Source: Strigamia acuminata
Lineage: Eukaryota; Arthropoda; Chilopoda; Geophilomorpha; Linotaeniidae
DNA: 64,000 nt
Assembly (NCBI GenBank): GCA_949358305.1
Contig: CASHSZ010000117.1
Location: 1 to 64,000, forward strand
Direction: 5' to 3'
This document shows, one piece after another, positions 9,559 through 18,534 of this stretch (its first letter is position 1; each line of letters begins with the position of its first letter). The notes beneath the pieces were generated by a model. That model searched no databases. It was not told where the DNA came from and worked only from the letters and a program-made list of their open reading frames with translations. Both the position numbers and the translations under genes were made by a program.

Positions 9559-12500
9559 TTAAAAATAGCATGGATGAGTCGTCTCTTCAAAGTAGAGGTG
9601 TGCATGTTTCGTGAAATAAATATTCTTTTCGGAAATACTTATTTCTTGCATTTTTTGCACGAAATCATCGCTAAATTGTCGATTAGGCTTAGGAGTTCGT
9701 TTAGAACGTCTTTCAGCCCGTAATAATTTTTTATTTCTTCTCTTTATATGTTCAAGTTCGTTATTTTCGATAACTCCCTCAACGACTTCGTCCGGGGGTT
9801 GGAGAATATCGTTTTCGACGGTATCCTCCGTTTCCATGGGGACAACCTCTTCTTCTGTCTGTTGCGAGACAGGGAAGTGTTCGTCCATCCAATTTGGGGT
9901 TGGATGAATCCCTTCACTGCCTTCAGTTTGGTTTTCCGACCAAGCTTCAACCGGAAATGACGGGATATAAGGTGACAAATCCTGGATATTAATTGATTTC
10001 TCAATTGATCCGTCAGCAACTTTTCGTAATGAATACGAGCCTCCTTTTAATACTGCTGTGATTTCCCAGGGGCCGTCTCGCTTTTCGGCGAAACCAGCGG
10101 TGATTCCCTTTTCTTTATTTGACAGTATATGTGTAGCTTTCCAGACTAGATCGCCAACAGCATACTGACAAATATGATATTTGTTGCGGTGAATCTTGTC
10201 ATGTCGGACATAATTCTCCTGGATTTTCCGGTGCATTTCTTGATGTGCTCTTCTAAGCACATCCAGAATGCCATGTACGTATTCTTCGGGTTTGTTCTTA
10301 TCGAACTTTACCCCGTGTTCCACCATACGTGGATCGAATGGTAGTGGTACCGTTCTTCCCGTGTTCAGCATCATCGGGCTGAATCCGGTTGCATCCGAGA
10401 TGGCCGTTCTCGTGGCAAACGCGAATTCGTTCAAGAATCGTGGCCAGTGAGAGTGCACATCAGAATAAATTGCCAGCATCATCTTCAAGTCACGGTTAGC
10501 CCTTTCTGTCGGGTTAGCCGAGGCATGATAGGGGCTGACATGTGCCATGTCTATGTGATGTTTTTTACAAAAATCACTATAGACGGTGGACACGAATTGT
10601 CTTCCATTATCCGACAATATCTTTTTGGGGTAACCCCAACGATGAAAAACGTCACTCATCTTGTTGACAATGCTCTCGCTAGAGGCCTTTGTCAACGCGA
10701 ATACTTCAACCCATTTGGTGCAATGGTCTATTATCACTAATATCCATTGTAACTTCGATCGACCAGCGGGCTTGGGGCCCATCAAGTCAATACTCACGGT
10801 TTCCCATGGGTTCGTCATGTTGTGCGGAGTGTAAGCCGCTCGATGTTTTCTGTGTTGGCTCGGCTTGTACTGCTGGCAATGCGGGCAACCACGGACATAG
10901 TTGCGCGTATCTCTAGTCATCTTTGGCCAATAATAAATGAGCTTCGCTCTTTCCAGAGTCTTGCTCATACCTGCATGTCCACAAAGGGGGTGGCCGTGAC
11001 AGGCAAATAAAGCTCTTCTTACAAGAGATTTAGGAATCACGGCCTTAAATCCATTTCCGGAGTCGTTCAACTCCTCTTCAAAGGTGGGACGGAAGAAAAT
11101 GAGCATTTTACTGCCGTCCTCCCCACTTTCATCCAAACAGTATCCAGCTATGGTATTTAGCCAGTCTAGATCTGTCTCTAATTCTTGGTCTTCCTCACTT
11201 AACTTCAAGTGGGCCATAATCTTTTTACAATCATCATCCAATAATTGTTCTGCGATTATTTCGGCTCGGGTTGGGGGAACTTGATTTAGTACATCGGTTA
11301 ATGCACTAAATACTGTTGTTTGATGTTTCGTTTTGCCTTTCTCATTCACTTCCCCCTTTTCTCCAGAATTATTTGAATTTTCTTCATTTAATTCGGAGAA
11401 ATCGTTAAAACGAACATTCACATTTGTTAGAAAGTGACGTCGTCCTTCTACTGGAATGACTTGAGTCTTCTTATTACCGGTCCATAGAGGATAGAATTGG
11501 TTAATTTCTACCGGCTCAATGTAATCGGTAATAGGCGTATCCATTGCAGATAACGGCGCTCTTGATAGAGCGTCGGCTACCTGGTTCAGGGCGCCTTTTC
11601 TGAACACAATCTTGAATGCTCCGCACTGGATTTTCACTGCCCAGCGTCCAAATCGGCCGGATGGTTCCGGCGTTCTCATTAGCCAGCCTAACGCTTGCGC
11701 ATCCGACTCCAGCGTGAACGTCGTGTATTCCAAGTATGGGCGGAAGCGATCAACTGCCCACACAACTGCCAAACATTCCAGTTCGGGAGTGGAATAACGT
11801 TCTTCAGCCCCTCGTAAAACTCGGCTCGCATAAGCAACGGGTTTTGGGACCATCATCATTTTTTGTGTTTTTTTGTTAAACACTTCGACATCCTGGCAGA
11901 GGACTGCACCGAGCCCTGTATGGGACGCGTCAGTCATTACTACCATAGGTTTTGACATATCGGGCATATGCAAAACTTGTTTCTTATCGCACAAAATCTC
12001 TTTGATTTTTGCAAATGCCTCTTTCTGTTCCTTGCCCCACACAAAAGCAGCATTTTTATGCATGACTGAGGTGAGTGGTCTAGCGATATCCGCATGATTA
12101 GGAATAAACTTCCTAAAAAAATTGGACAGACCATGAAACCTCTGTATATCCTTTGAACAGGTGGGTTCGGGGAATTCCTTGACTGACTTGATTTTGTCGG
12201 GGTCAGCATTCAAACCTTCCGGTGTGATATAATGACCCAAGAACTTTAGTGAAGTTCTTCCAAATTTTGATTTGGCCTTGTTGATAGTTAAATTAGCTTT
12301 TTGGAGCTTTTCTAACACGTCCTTTATGTGGTCCAAATGTTCTTTCCAGGAGTGGGAGAAGATGATCAAATCGTCCAAGTAGACGAGGACATGCTTATGC
12401 AGCGAGTCACCCATCACTCGGCTCATCAAGTTCTGGAAAGAACAAGGAGCATTGCAAAGACCAAAGGGCATCCTTTTAAATTGATAGTTTCCCTTTGGTG

Positions 12501-13818
12501 TGTAGAAGGCAGTTTTACAACGATCCTCCTCTTGCATCTCCATTTGATGATATCCCTGTGTTAGATCTAATGATGTGAAATACTTGGCCTTATTCGTACT
12601 GTGGATTAACAGGTCGATACTAGGCATTTGTATTGTGTCGAGTACTGAAATGGCGTTAAGCCAACGGTAGTCAATACACAAACGGTATTTGCCGTTTGGT
12701 TTGGCTACTATCACAGGATGACTGATGTACGGGCCAGTTGCAGGCTCGATTAGATCATCGGCCTCCAACTCCTCGACTAACTCCGTCATTATGGCCTTCT
12801 TGGCCGGGTTGTACATTCGAAAAGGTTGGACTCGCCATTTCGCATCTTTTTTCAAAGTGATTTTATGCTTGGCTAAGTTGGTGCAACCTACTTTGTCCCT
12901 AAAAACGTCTTTTATTGCTAAAATGACAGCTTTTAGTTGGTCCTTACGTTCGTCCGTACTATCACAGTCTGCGACAAGCTTTTCAGCCCAATCAGCAGGC
13001 GTGTGAGTCTCGGCGCCATTAGCATCGAGTGTACGGATACGTGCCAATTCACAGTCTGACTCTCTAGTTTCGTAGGGAGCCGACCATCCAGGCATGGAAT
13101 CGCATGTGAACGATCCTCTTTTCGCTCTTAGGTCAATTCCGGCGCGTCGCATGAAGTTGTGACCAATGATAAGATCACATACTCCAGGTTTCAGGATAAT
13201 AAAGTTGATTGGTGTATATTTTAGTCCGCCTGCCCACTTGACACAAAGTGTAATTTGTCCAAGTGGTACGTGACTAATTCCTACTGCACAAACTCGCATT
13301 CCCCGAGGACATTCTTGGATATAATCGGGTTCTGCGTTGGTTTGAGATAGAAGTTGCATTCCAATGAAACACTGGGTTGCACCAGAGTCCATTAGAGCAT
13401 TGAACTTCAAACCTCCAATCTGAACTCTCATACGAGGGTCGTCAGAATGTCGGTCAGTCAGTGTTTTCACGAATGCCGTAACTCCGCGTTGATCTAAACG
13501 TCGGAGGTTACTGAATTTCTTCACATTCCACTTTCCACCGTGGTTGAAGATGCTGAGTCCCTCCAATTGTTTCGTCATTGCGTCGAATCCTTCCATCACG
13601 CCGCCAGTGTTACTGTTGGCGTGCTCTGCTGTAGGAATTAAATCAAGGTTCAAGTCGTCCCACTTGAATAGTTCCTTATTTAATTTGGTTGCAAGTACAA
13701 TTGGTGGGGGTTTCTGATCCTTTCCAGATAATTCAAATAAATCATCTGAAAATTCCGAGAAATCGAATGGGTCTGTTTTAATGGGGGCTGAAATGGTTGG
13801 TTCAACCCCCTCTAACAG
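9559..13818 (-). CDS. pol: Ty3/Gypsy-type Pol: protease, reverse transcriptase, RNase H, integrase
   Basis: Pol of an LTR-type retroelement, made as a Gag-Pol fusion by -1 frameshifting. The frame is open from 13977 to the stop at 9559. No ATG starts it: the codon at 13653 is TTG, and translation should enter at 13818 after slippage. Numbering from the codon at 13653: aspartic protease DSGAT at 89-93; reverse transcriptase with catalytic Asp363 (SLDL) and YLDD at 425-428 (codons 12381-12370); RNase H with Asp575 (MTDAS), Glu624, Asp651 and Asp694 (ADALSR); integrase zinc finger with His888, His893, Cys923, Cys926; integrase core Asp956, Asp1015, Glu1050 (D,D-35-E); C-terminal GPY/F-like motif with GPW at 1194-1196. 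PR-RT-RH-IN order assigns it to Ty3/Gypsy (Metaviridae). All catalytic residues are present and there is no internal stop, so the element is young or under selection. The C-terminal 130 or so residues are acidic, then basic, without a recognised fold. No env-like frame follows. Confidence 0.93.
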   Translation of the reverse strand: MLEGVEPTISAPIKTDPFDFSEFSDDLFELSGKDQKPPPIVLATKLNKELFKWDDLNLDLIPTAEHANSNTGGVMEGFDAMTKQLEGLSIFNHGGKWNVKKFSNLRRLDQRGVTAFVKTLTDRHSDDPRMRVQIGGLKFNALMDSGATQCFIGMQLLSQTNAEPDYIQECPRGMRVCAVGISHVPLGQITLCVKWAGGLKYTPINFIILKPGVCDLIIGHNFMRRAGIDLRAKRGSFTCDSMPGWSAPYETRESDCELARIRTLDANGAETHTPADWAEKLVADCDSTDERKDQLKAVILAIKDVFRDKVGCTNLAKHKITLKKDAKWRVQPFRMYNPAKKAIMTELVEELEADDLIEPATGPYISHPVIVAKPNGKYRLCIDYRWLNAISVLDTIQMPSIDLLIHSTNKAKYFTSLDLTQGYHQMEMQEEDRCKTAFYTPKGNYQFKRMPFGLCNAPCSFQNLMSRVMGDSLHKHVLVYLDDLIIFSHSWKEHLDHIKDVLEKLQKANLTINKAKSKFGRTSLKFLGHYITPEGLNADPDKIKSVKEFPEPTCSKDIQRFHGLSNFFRKFIPNHADIARPLTSVMHKNAAFVWGKEQKEAFAKIKEILCDKKQVLHMPDMSKPMVVMTDASHTGLGAVLCQDVEVFNKKTQKMMMVPKPVAYASRVLRGAEERYSTPELECLAVVWAVDRFRPYLEYTTFTLESDAQALGWLMRTPEPSGRFGRWAVKIQCGAFKIVFRKGALNQVADALSRAPLSAMDTPITDYIEPVEINQFYPLWTGNKKTQVIPVEGRRHFLTNVNVRFNDFSELNEENSNNSGEKGEVNEKGKTKHQTTVFSALTDVLNQVPPTRAEIIAEQLLDDDCKKIMAHLKLSEEDQELETDLDWLNTIAGYCLDESGEDGSKMLIFFRPTFEEELNDSGNGFKAVIPKSLVRRALFACHGHPLCGHAGMSKTLERAKLIYYWPKMTRDTRNYVRGCPHCQQYKPSQHRKHRAAYTPHNMTNPWETVSIDLMGPKPAGRSKLQWILVIIDHCTKWVEVFALTKASSESIVNKMSDVFHRWGYPKKILSDNGRQFVSTVYSDFCKKHHIDMAHVSPYHASANPTERANRDLKMMLAIYSDVHSHWPRFLNEFAFATRTAISDATGFSPMMLNTGRTVPLPFDPRMVEHGVKFDKNKPEEYVHGILDVLRRAHQEMHRKIQENYVRHDKIHRNKYHICQYAVGDLVWKATHILSNKEKGITAGFAEKRDGPWEITAVLKGGSYSLRKVADGSIEKSINIQDLSPYIPSFPVEAWSENQTEGSEGIHPTPNWMDEHFPVSQQTEEEVVPMETEDTVENDILQPPDEVVEGVIENNELEHIKRRNKKLLRAERRSKRTPKPNRQFSDDFVQKMQEISISEKNIYFTKHAHLYFEETTHPCYF

Positions 13819-13824
13819 TTTTTT
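13783..13824 (-). promoter_or_regulatory. -1 programmed ribosomal frameshift site between gag and pol
   Basis: On the minus strand the heptamer A_AAA_AAC (13824-13818) lies in the gag frame (TCA AAA AAC TGT TAG), two codons before the gag stop. After a 7-nt spacer, GGGGG (13810-13806) can pair with CCCCC (13787-13783). An inner stem, GGTTG (13807-13803) with CAACC (13799-13795), competes with it or nests inside it. The pol frame is -1 relative to gag and open across the overlap (upstream stop at 13978-13980). Heptamer, spacing and downstream structure are the classical retroviral/Ty3-like arrangement. Efficiency is unknown. Confidence 0.88.
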
Positions 13825-16103
13825 GACTCCTCTGTTTTTTCTGTCGAGCTTGTAGGAGCTTTCAAGAATTTTGTAAGCAGATCGGTAACTGAGCTGTGAA
13901 GGGACTTTTGAAGAGACGACTGCAATGTTGATTGTAAATCGCCTAGTTTCTTGTCTAGAAGTTCGGTCGTAACCCAGTTAGGTCTAGGCCGTTTTACATC
14001 ATCGGGCGTAGCTTGTGAGCTCGCCGGACGTTTATTCGCGGGATCTGCTTTATTTTTATTTAGCCATTTCGGGCATTCCCGTTTGAAGTGCCCTGTTTCA
14101 TGACAGTAAAAACACTTCCCGGACTTGGTCTCCATGTGGTTAATATAGATGGTCTCCATCGATTCTTCGTCTCCGCTTTCAACTTCAATGTCACTTTCCA
14201 CTTGGGTAATTGGTTCATAACCGACAGTGGAACTCTTGAGTGATGGTCTAGATGCGAATTTGTTATCTTTTGCCTTTGTCGAGGCATTGGATGCTGGGAA
14301 TTCGCTGTTGTCAAACTCGAGACGCGCAGAATGTTGCTTTTTGTTTTCAAACATACAGCGATGTTTTCCCACGAAATAAATGATTTCTTCGACTGTACTT
14401 TCACCGTACAGGTCCTTGTTCATCAATAACATAAAGCTTTCATCAGTTACATTATCGAACAGGTGGTCTATACCTTCTCTACTTCCGGGTGCAATTTTCC
14501 CTTGCGCTTTGGAAAAACGCAACAGAAAATCATATAAGCTTTCGTCAGCTCTCTGGATTACGTTTTTCAGTCGTCTTGCTCGCGTGAGCGGGACGAGATC
14601 GAAACGTCTTAGAAAAGCGTCCTCGAAAATTTCCCAACTTGTGAAACGTCGTTTCTCTTGCCTGAACCATGTTTGCGCATGGCCCAGTAAATAACCCGGA
14701 ATGATTTCATGTACCATGTTGTCTAATGTTATTTCTCGTAACATTGAAACTGATTTCACAACTTCCAAAAATCTTGACACGTCTTCCTGCTTTCCTTCAA
14801 AAGCTGGGATTTCTATTCCTTTACAGATGAATTTCCTATTTGATTGCGGTTGCGATTGGGTATTTCGCACATTTCCCGACAATCTCTGAACTAGTAAGTT
14901 CATATCGTCTTGCGACAGGGTGGGGGCAGTGCTACTCGCGCTGTTTCCCCTCCGTGGCGGTGGAGAATATGAACGTTGAAAATAACTGGGAGGAAGCAAG
15001 TTGGGATTATCGGTGTGATGTCCCCCTTGCCCTCCTTGTCCCCCTTGTCCCCCTGGCTGGGGTGGACGGGGCTCATTTCTTCGGCTCCCCCTTGCAGGAG
15101 GTGGCGAATATGAGCGTTGAAACTCATCTGGTCGTGGTGGCGAGGAATGACGGAATCTCCCCTGGCTGGGGGAGTTATAACCGTGATTCGTCCGATAATC
15201 TTCGTAATTTGGCCGAAATTCCTCATACCCTATTTGAGCACGGGGAATAATTGGCGATGGCGACTTCTCCCGACGTAAGGCAGGTAAGTTCGGCCTTCTT
15301 CGCGGTGACTCGAAATGTGTATGAGGTTGAATTGGATTTGGGTCCAAATCTCGTACTTCGTCGCGAACTCGTTGTTGGAAGCGTTCGATCGGATCGGCCG
15401 GAAATTTTCTAGTCGGAAATTCCTGCTGCGCCCCGTAATCAACAGGGGTCTTCAACGTTGAGGCTTGATCCCTAATTTCTTGTTGGAAGCGTCGTATGGC
15501 TTCGGAGGGATGCTTAGGTGGATAAGCAACTCTCCTCGGCGGAATTTCCTGTTCCAACACTAGCGGGAGTGCAGGAATAGGCTGTTGGTTACGCCGTTCA
15601 GGGACGATGGCCTGCGACTCGCTCGCGACTTTGTCCACTACAGATGGTCGTTGTACGTTGTCCGTACGTTCAACCAGTAACAGTTCATCTGACTTTGGAG
15701 TCGATGCCCGTGGTTCTGTCGTTTGTTCCTTACTTGGAGAAGTAGGGTTAGCGACTCGTGATGGAGGCGGAGCGGGTGGCGGGTCACGCGACTTCTCGTA
15801 AGTTGCCGGCGGCCCTCCGTTGATACCTCCGCGGTTCAGTTCCAACTCGTCCGCTGATCGGCCGGAACGGTCGGACGAACCTCCCGGCTGTTGATTGCGA
15901 GCCATATACTGTTTGGCTTCGGTCAGCGAACCGAAGAAACGTACATCTAAATTGAAGTGGCGACAATACGCCCGCAAATCCTCGTCGGCGTCGTACTGCG
16001 TGCTTTCTTCCGTTATAGGAGTAAGCTGGTTCCGCGATTGATTCTCGTCCTCCTGATCTCTCGTTTGATTCAGGGTATCGAATAAATTACGATGATGTGT
16101 CAT
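13812..16103 (-). CDS. gag: Gag polyprotein with CCHC zinc knuckle
   Basis: Structural protein that would assemble the cytoplasmic particle and bind element RNA. I start it at the ATG at 16103-16101 (763 residues). The frame is open upstream to 16292, but only a TTG lies there and the added residues look like untranslated leader. Residues 1-90 are polar. Residues 90-420 are Pro/Ser/Arg-rich and probably disordered, with two FQRSYSPPP motifs (328-336, 375-383), two RFQQ..RD motifs (205-212, 241-248) and a GGQ run (351-361). Residues 430-590 match the retrotransposon Gag (capsid) type: AQTWFRQEK, then SWEIFEDAFLRRF and the YDFLLRF segment. An acidic stretch follows (630-652), then the nucleocapsid knuckle C-x2-C-x4-H-x4-C at 664-677, a basic tail and a short amphipathic C-terminus. 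Its stop (13812-13814) follows the frameshift heptamer. The frame is intact. It lies directly upstream of pol, and both belong to one minus-strand unit. Confidence 0.92.
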   Translation of the reverse strand: MTHHRNLFDTLNQTRDQEDENQSRNQLTPITEESTQYDADEDLRAYCRHFNLDVRFFGSLTEAKQYMARNQQPGGSSDRSGRSADELELNRGGINGGPPATYEKSRDPPPAPPPSRVANPTSPSKEQTTEPRASTPKSDELLLVERTDNVQRPSVVDKVASESQAIVPERRNQQPIPALPLVLEQEIPPRRVAYPPKHPSEAIRRFQQEIRDQASTLKTPVDYGAQQEFPTRKFPADPIERFQQRVRDEVRDLDPNPIQPHTHFESPRRRPNLPALRREKSPSPIIPRAQIGYEEFRPNYEDYRTNHGYNSPSQGRFRHSSPPRPDEFQRSYSPPPARGSRRNEPRPPQPGGQGGQGGQGGHHTDNPNLLPPSYFQRSYSPPPRRGNSASSTAPTLSQDDMNLLVQRLSGNVRNTQSQPQSNRKFICKGIEIPAFEGKQEDVSRFLEVVKSVSMLREITLDNMVHEIIPGYLLGHAQTWFRQEKRRFTSWEIFEDAFLRRFDLVPLTRARRLKNVIQRADESLYDFLLRFSKAQGKIAPGSREGIDHLFDNVTDESFMLLMNKDLYGESTVEEIIYFVGKHRCMFENKKQHSARLEFDNSEFPASNASTKAKDNKFASRPSLKSSTVGYEPITQVESDIEVESGDEESMETIYINHMETKSGKCFYCHETGHFKRECPKWLNKNKADPANKRPASSQATPDDVKRPRPNWVTTELLDKKLGDLQSTLQSSLQKSLHSSVTDLLTKFLKAPTSSTEKTEESKNC

Positions 16104-16146
16104 GATATTTTTGTTCAAAAATATGAAAACACAAAGTGAAAAGTTG

Positions 16147-16266
16147 AAAAATTGGCGATAGATTCGGTGTGAGATTACGTACCGTTTAGTACGTAACCGA
16201 CAAAATCGAACAACAACAAAAATTGGCGATAGGTTCGGTGTTAAAACGTGTACTGTGGGGTACACG
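16147..16266 (-). promoter_or_regulatory. Duplicated 71-bp leader motif, each copy next to a perfect hairpin
   Basis: AATTGGCGATA(A/G)GTTCGGTGT-like sequence occurs twice, 71 bp apart (16147-16170 and 16219-16241). Each copy is followed on the plus strand by a perfect hairpin: TTACGTAC / GTACGTAA (16175-16182, 16189-16196, 6-nt loop) and CGTGTAC / GTACACG (16247-16253, 16260-16266, 6-nt loop). The block sits just upstream of the gag ATG, in the presumed RNA leader. Retroelement leaders often hold packaging, dimerisation or primer-binding structures; which of these applies, if any, is unknown. Confidence 0.5.
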
Positions 16267-16415
16267 AAAAACAACAAGAAAATAACGCCCAAAAAATAGA
16301 TTGGAGTACTAAGGATTTTAATACAACACTAGCGCGGAGAAACAGTCACGCCTAAAGTAAAACTAGAGAAAGAATAGTACAACTGATTCTTTAAACTTGG
16401 TGTGGGCAAACACAC
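16267..16415 (-). other. Upstream leader of the retroelement; no 5' LTR visible
   Basis: About 150 bp between the duplicated hairpins and the TTAA boundary of element A. A 5' LTR would be expected here or further right, but the sequence changes at 16416 to the terminus of A. No direct repeat with 9353-9558 and no clear tRNA primer-binding site was found by eye. Confidence 0.45.
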
Positions 16416-16711
16416 TTAACCTTATGGCGCGCATGCGGATTTTGCGGAGTGCGAAAGGGACCCCATTTTTAACATTACGGCTGCCTATATGCTGATCCCC
16501 TGTTCGCAATTTTGCGGCGGATTTTGCGGATTTTGATCAATCCGCAGAAATTGCACTTTACAAGTTTATTTTATGATTTTGTACCATTTTGTAACTTAAA
16601 AACACAAATGAACAATGTAATCACTCTATAATGCTGTTGGTTTAATCAGCACATTGTACTGCACAAAAACGCGCGCGCTCGCGATAGTACATCACCAAAT
16701 GTACTTGCACT
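16416..16711 (+). repeat. Terminal inverted sequence of element A (TTAA end)
   Basis: Begins TTAACCTTATGGCGCGCATG and is the inverted counterpart of 9352-8949. It also matches the start of B (39001), while the bases to the left of the TTAA differ completely between A (retroelement leader) and B (spacer). That defines TTAA as the true element edge. It includes GCGGA-rich words and ends with CACTCACTCAAG near the TGGCCA modules. Confidence 0.78.
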
Positions 16712-18534
16712 CACTCAAGTGGCATTTTTAGCCATTTTTCGTAGTAAAAATGGCCGTTTTTCGTCAAAATGGTCATTTTCAGCCATTTTTCATAGTGAAA
16801 ATGGCTTTCTTCGTCGTTTTTTCTATAAAAAATGGCTGTTTTTCATCAAAAATGGCCGTTTTCATCATTGAAACGTTATAAAAATGTAACTTTTCAATGG
16901 CGTTTTGACGGAACCGATAAATTTTGAAATTTCACACATTGAAACCCTAATACAGGTGAATTAGTGACGCCTAATTTGTTTTAACAAATAAAGCAAACTA
17001 CATCTCGCAATTTTGCATCGTACCGCATCACCTCGCCTCATTTCCGGTCTGGAAAATTAATGAAAATTAATAAACGCCCCGGCGTTTATTTGAGGCAATA
17101 CGGCAATACGGCAATTGGAACCCGAAAATAACGTGGGGCTGTGTGAAAACCTGGATTTGAATTTCGTCAACGCGCGCGTTGACGCATGGGGAATGTGGGG
17201 GTCCCTTCCCAGTCAATTTCACCCCTAAAATATCCCGAAATTGACGATACATGCATTTCCAGTTAGAAAAATTGAGCTTCATGTAAATTTTGATTGTTTA
17301 GCTTTTTTTTGAAATTTCACCAATTTTCCTTATCTCCAGCTTTCCTCGCTCATTTGACACCAAAATGACCTGCATTGAGGATTTTTCCCATAATCCTTTT
17401 CGCATGTATGGAGCGCAAACAGTCGCAATAAATGAATTCAGCGGAATTCGACCTTGAGTTTGCGACGCCATCTTGAATATGAGTAAAAGCACAGTATGGT
17501 GTCAATTATTCGAACTGATCGCGGAGCATGGGACAAAAATTGAATAAAAACGAAGAAATATGATTAAAATTCAACAGAAATCTACACAAAATGATAAAAA
17601 ATGTATAAACATTGATCAGAAATCGACAAAAATCGACTGAAACCTGACAATAATCAATTCAGAATGACAAATAACGATTACAATTGGCAAAAATTGATCA
17701 AAAATACAGAAAAATCGATTAAAAACCAGCAAAAAACGAACAGAAATCGATAAAATCAATTAAAAATCAACAAATAGCCATTTTGTTTGTTTTTGAACAA
17801 ATTAAGAACTTTGAAAACACACGACAATTTGAAAAAATAAAAACCGGGGTCAAATACGCGCAGCTACTCGTTTGAACGCCGGGGAGGTGTGGGTGATGTG
17901 CCTCGAATAAACGCCGGGGCGTTTATTTATTACCAAGGCGGGATGTGAGGCGCGAATGAAAGCCCAAGTTGGACATTGCCTCGAATAAACGCCGGGGCAT
18001 TTATTTATTTCCAAGACGGGAAGTGAGGCGAGATGATGCGGTGCGACGTATTCAAGGGGGTATTCAAGGCAGTACGCCATGTTTTTCACTATTATTCAAG
18101 GCAGTATGCCATGTTTTCCACTATTATTCAAGGCCATGTTTTCCAGTATTTTATTTTTACCATTTTGTAAGTTTATTGCAATATGTATAAAGTTTATTGC
18201 TTTTTGTATGAAGAGTAGTATTCTTTGTGTAATGTGTCTTTATACACATCACACACAACGGTTTTTTCTGTTTTCTTCATGTTTATGTTTCGTGTATGCA
18301 CGTGAAGCCCTGGCACATCTGTCGAACACCTGTACGCATTTGGACGCGCTCAAGGCGCTACATCGCGTGCTGAAACGCGCTGACGGCGCTACATCACGCA
18401 TAGTAGCATATATATCACACACATTTCGCGCCCACGACAAAGTACGAACTCATGGCGATCACCAAAGAACATTTACTTTTCCACACACGTTTTATTTTCT
18501 CACAGTCCTGTACACATTTAACTTGCGCGCGCAC
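16712..18534 (+). repeat. Subterminal region of element A
   Basis: Contains one TGGCCA-palindrome module (16724-16866), AATAAACGCC near-palindromes (about 17070, 17905, 17985), a long AT-rich stretch of TCGATTAAAA-like words (17530-17770), and three tandem 32-bp repeats beginning TATTCAAGG (18061, 18093, 18125). It ends in a GC-richer block with CACGTGAAGCC and GCGCTACATC repeats (18300-18420). An ATG-started frame of 258 codons (18079-18855) crosses into the first 1.68-kb unit, but it is low-complexity and not maintained in L, so I do not call it a gene. Confidence 0.75.

Noticed and set aside
16104-16292. N-terminal extension of gag
   Set aside because: The frame is open but the only start there is TTG. 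It overlaps the duplicated hairpin leader, and the predicted residues are unlike Gag. The ATG at 16103 is preferred.
9559-16292. Plus-strand and alternative-frame open frames overlapping gag and pol
   Set aside because: They are shadows of the two real minus-strand frames and have no domains.
9353-16415. LTRs flanking gag-pol
   Set aside because: I compared 9353-9558 with 16104-16415 by eye and found no direct repeat. A local alignment would be needed to exclude very diverged LTRs.
8949-16711. DIRS-type retroelement with inverted terminal repeats
   Set aside because: Pol carries a DDE integrase with an HHCC finger rather than a tyrosine recombinase. The inverted ends also occur without gag-pol at 39001.
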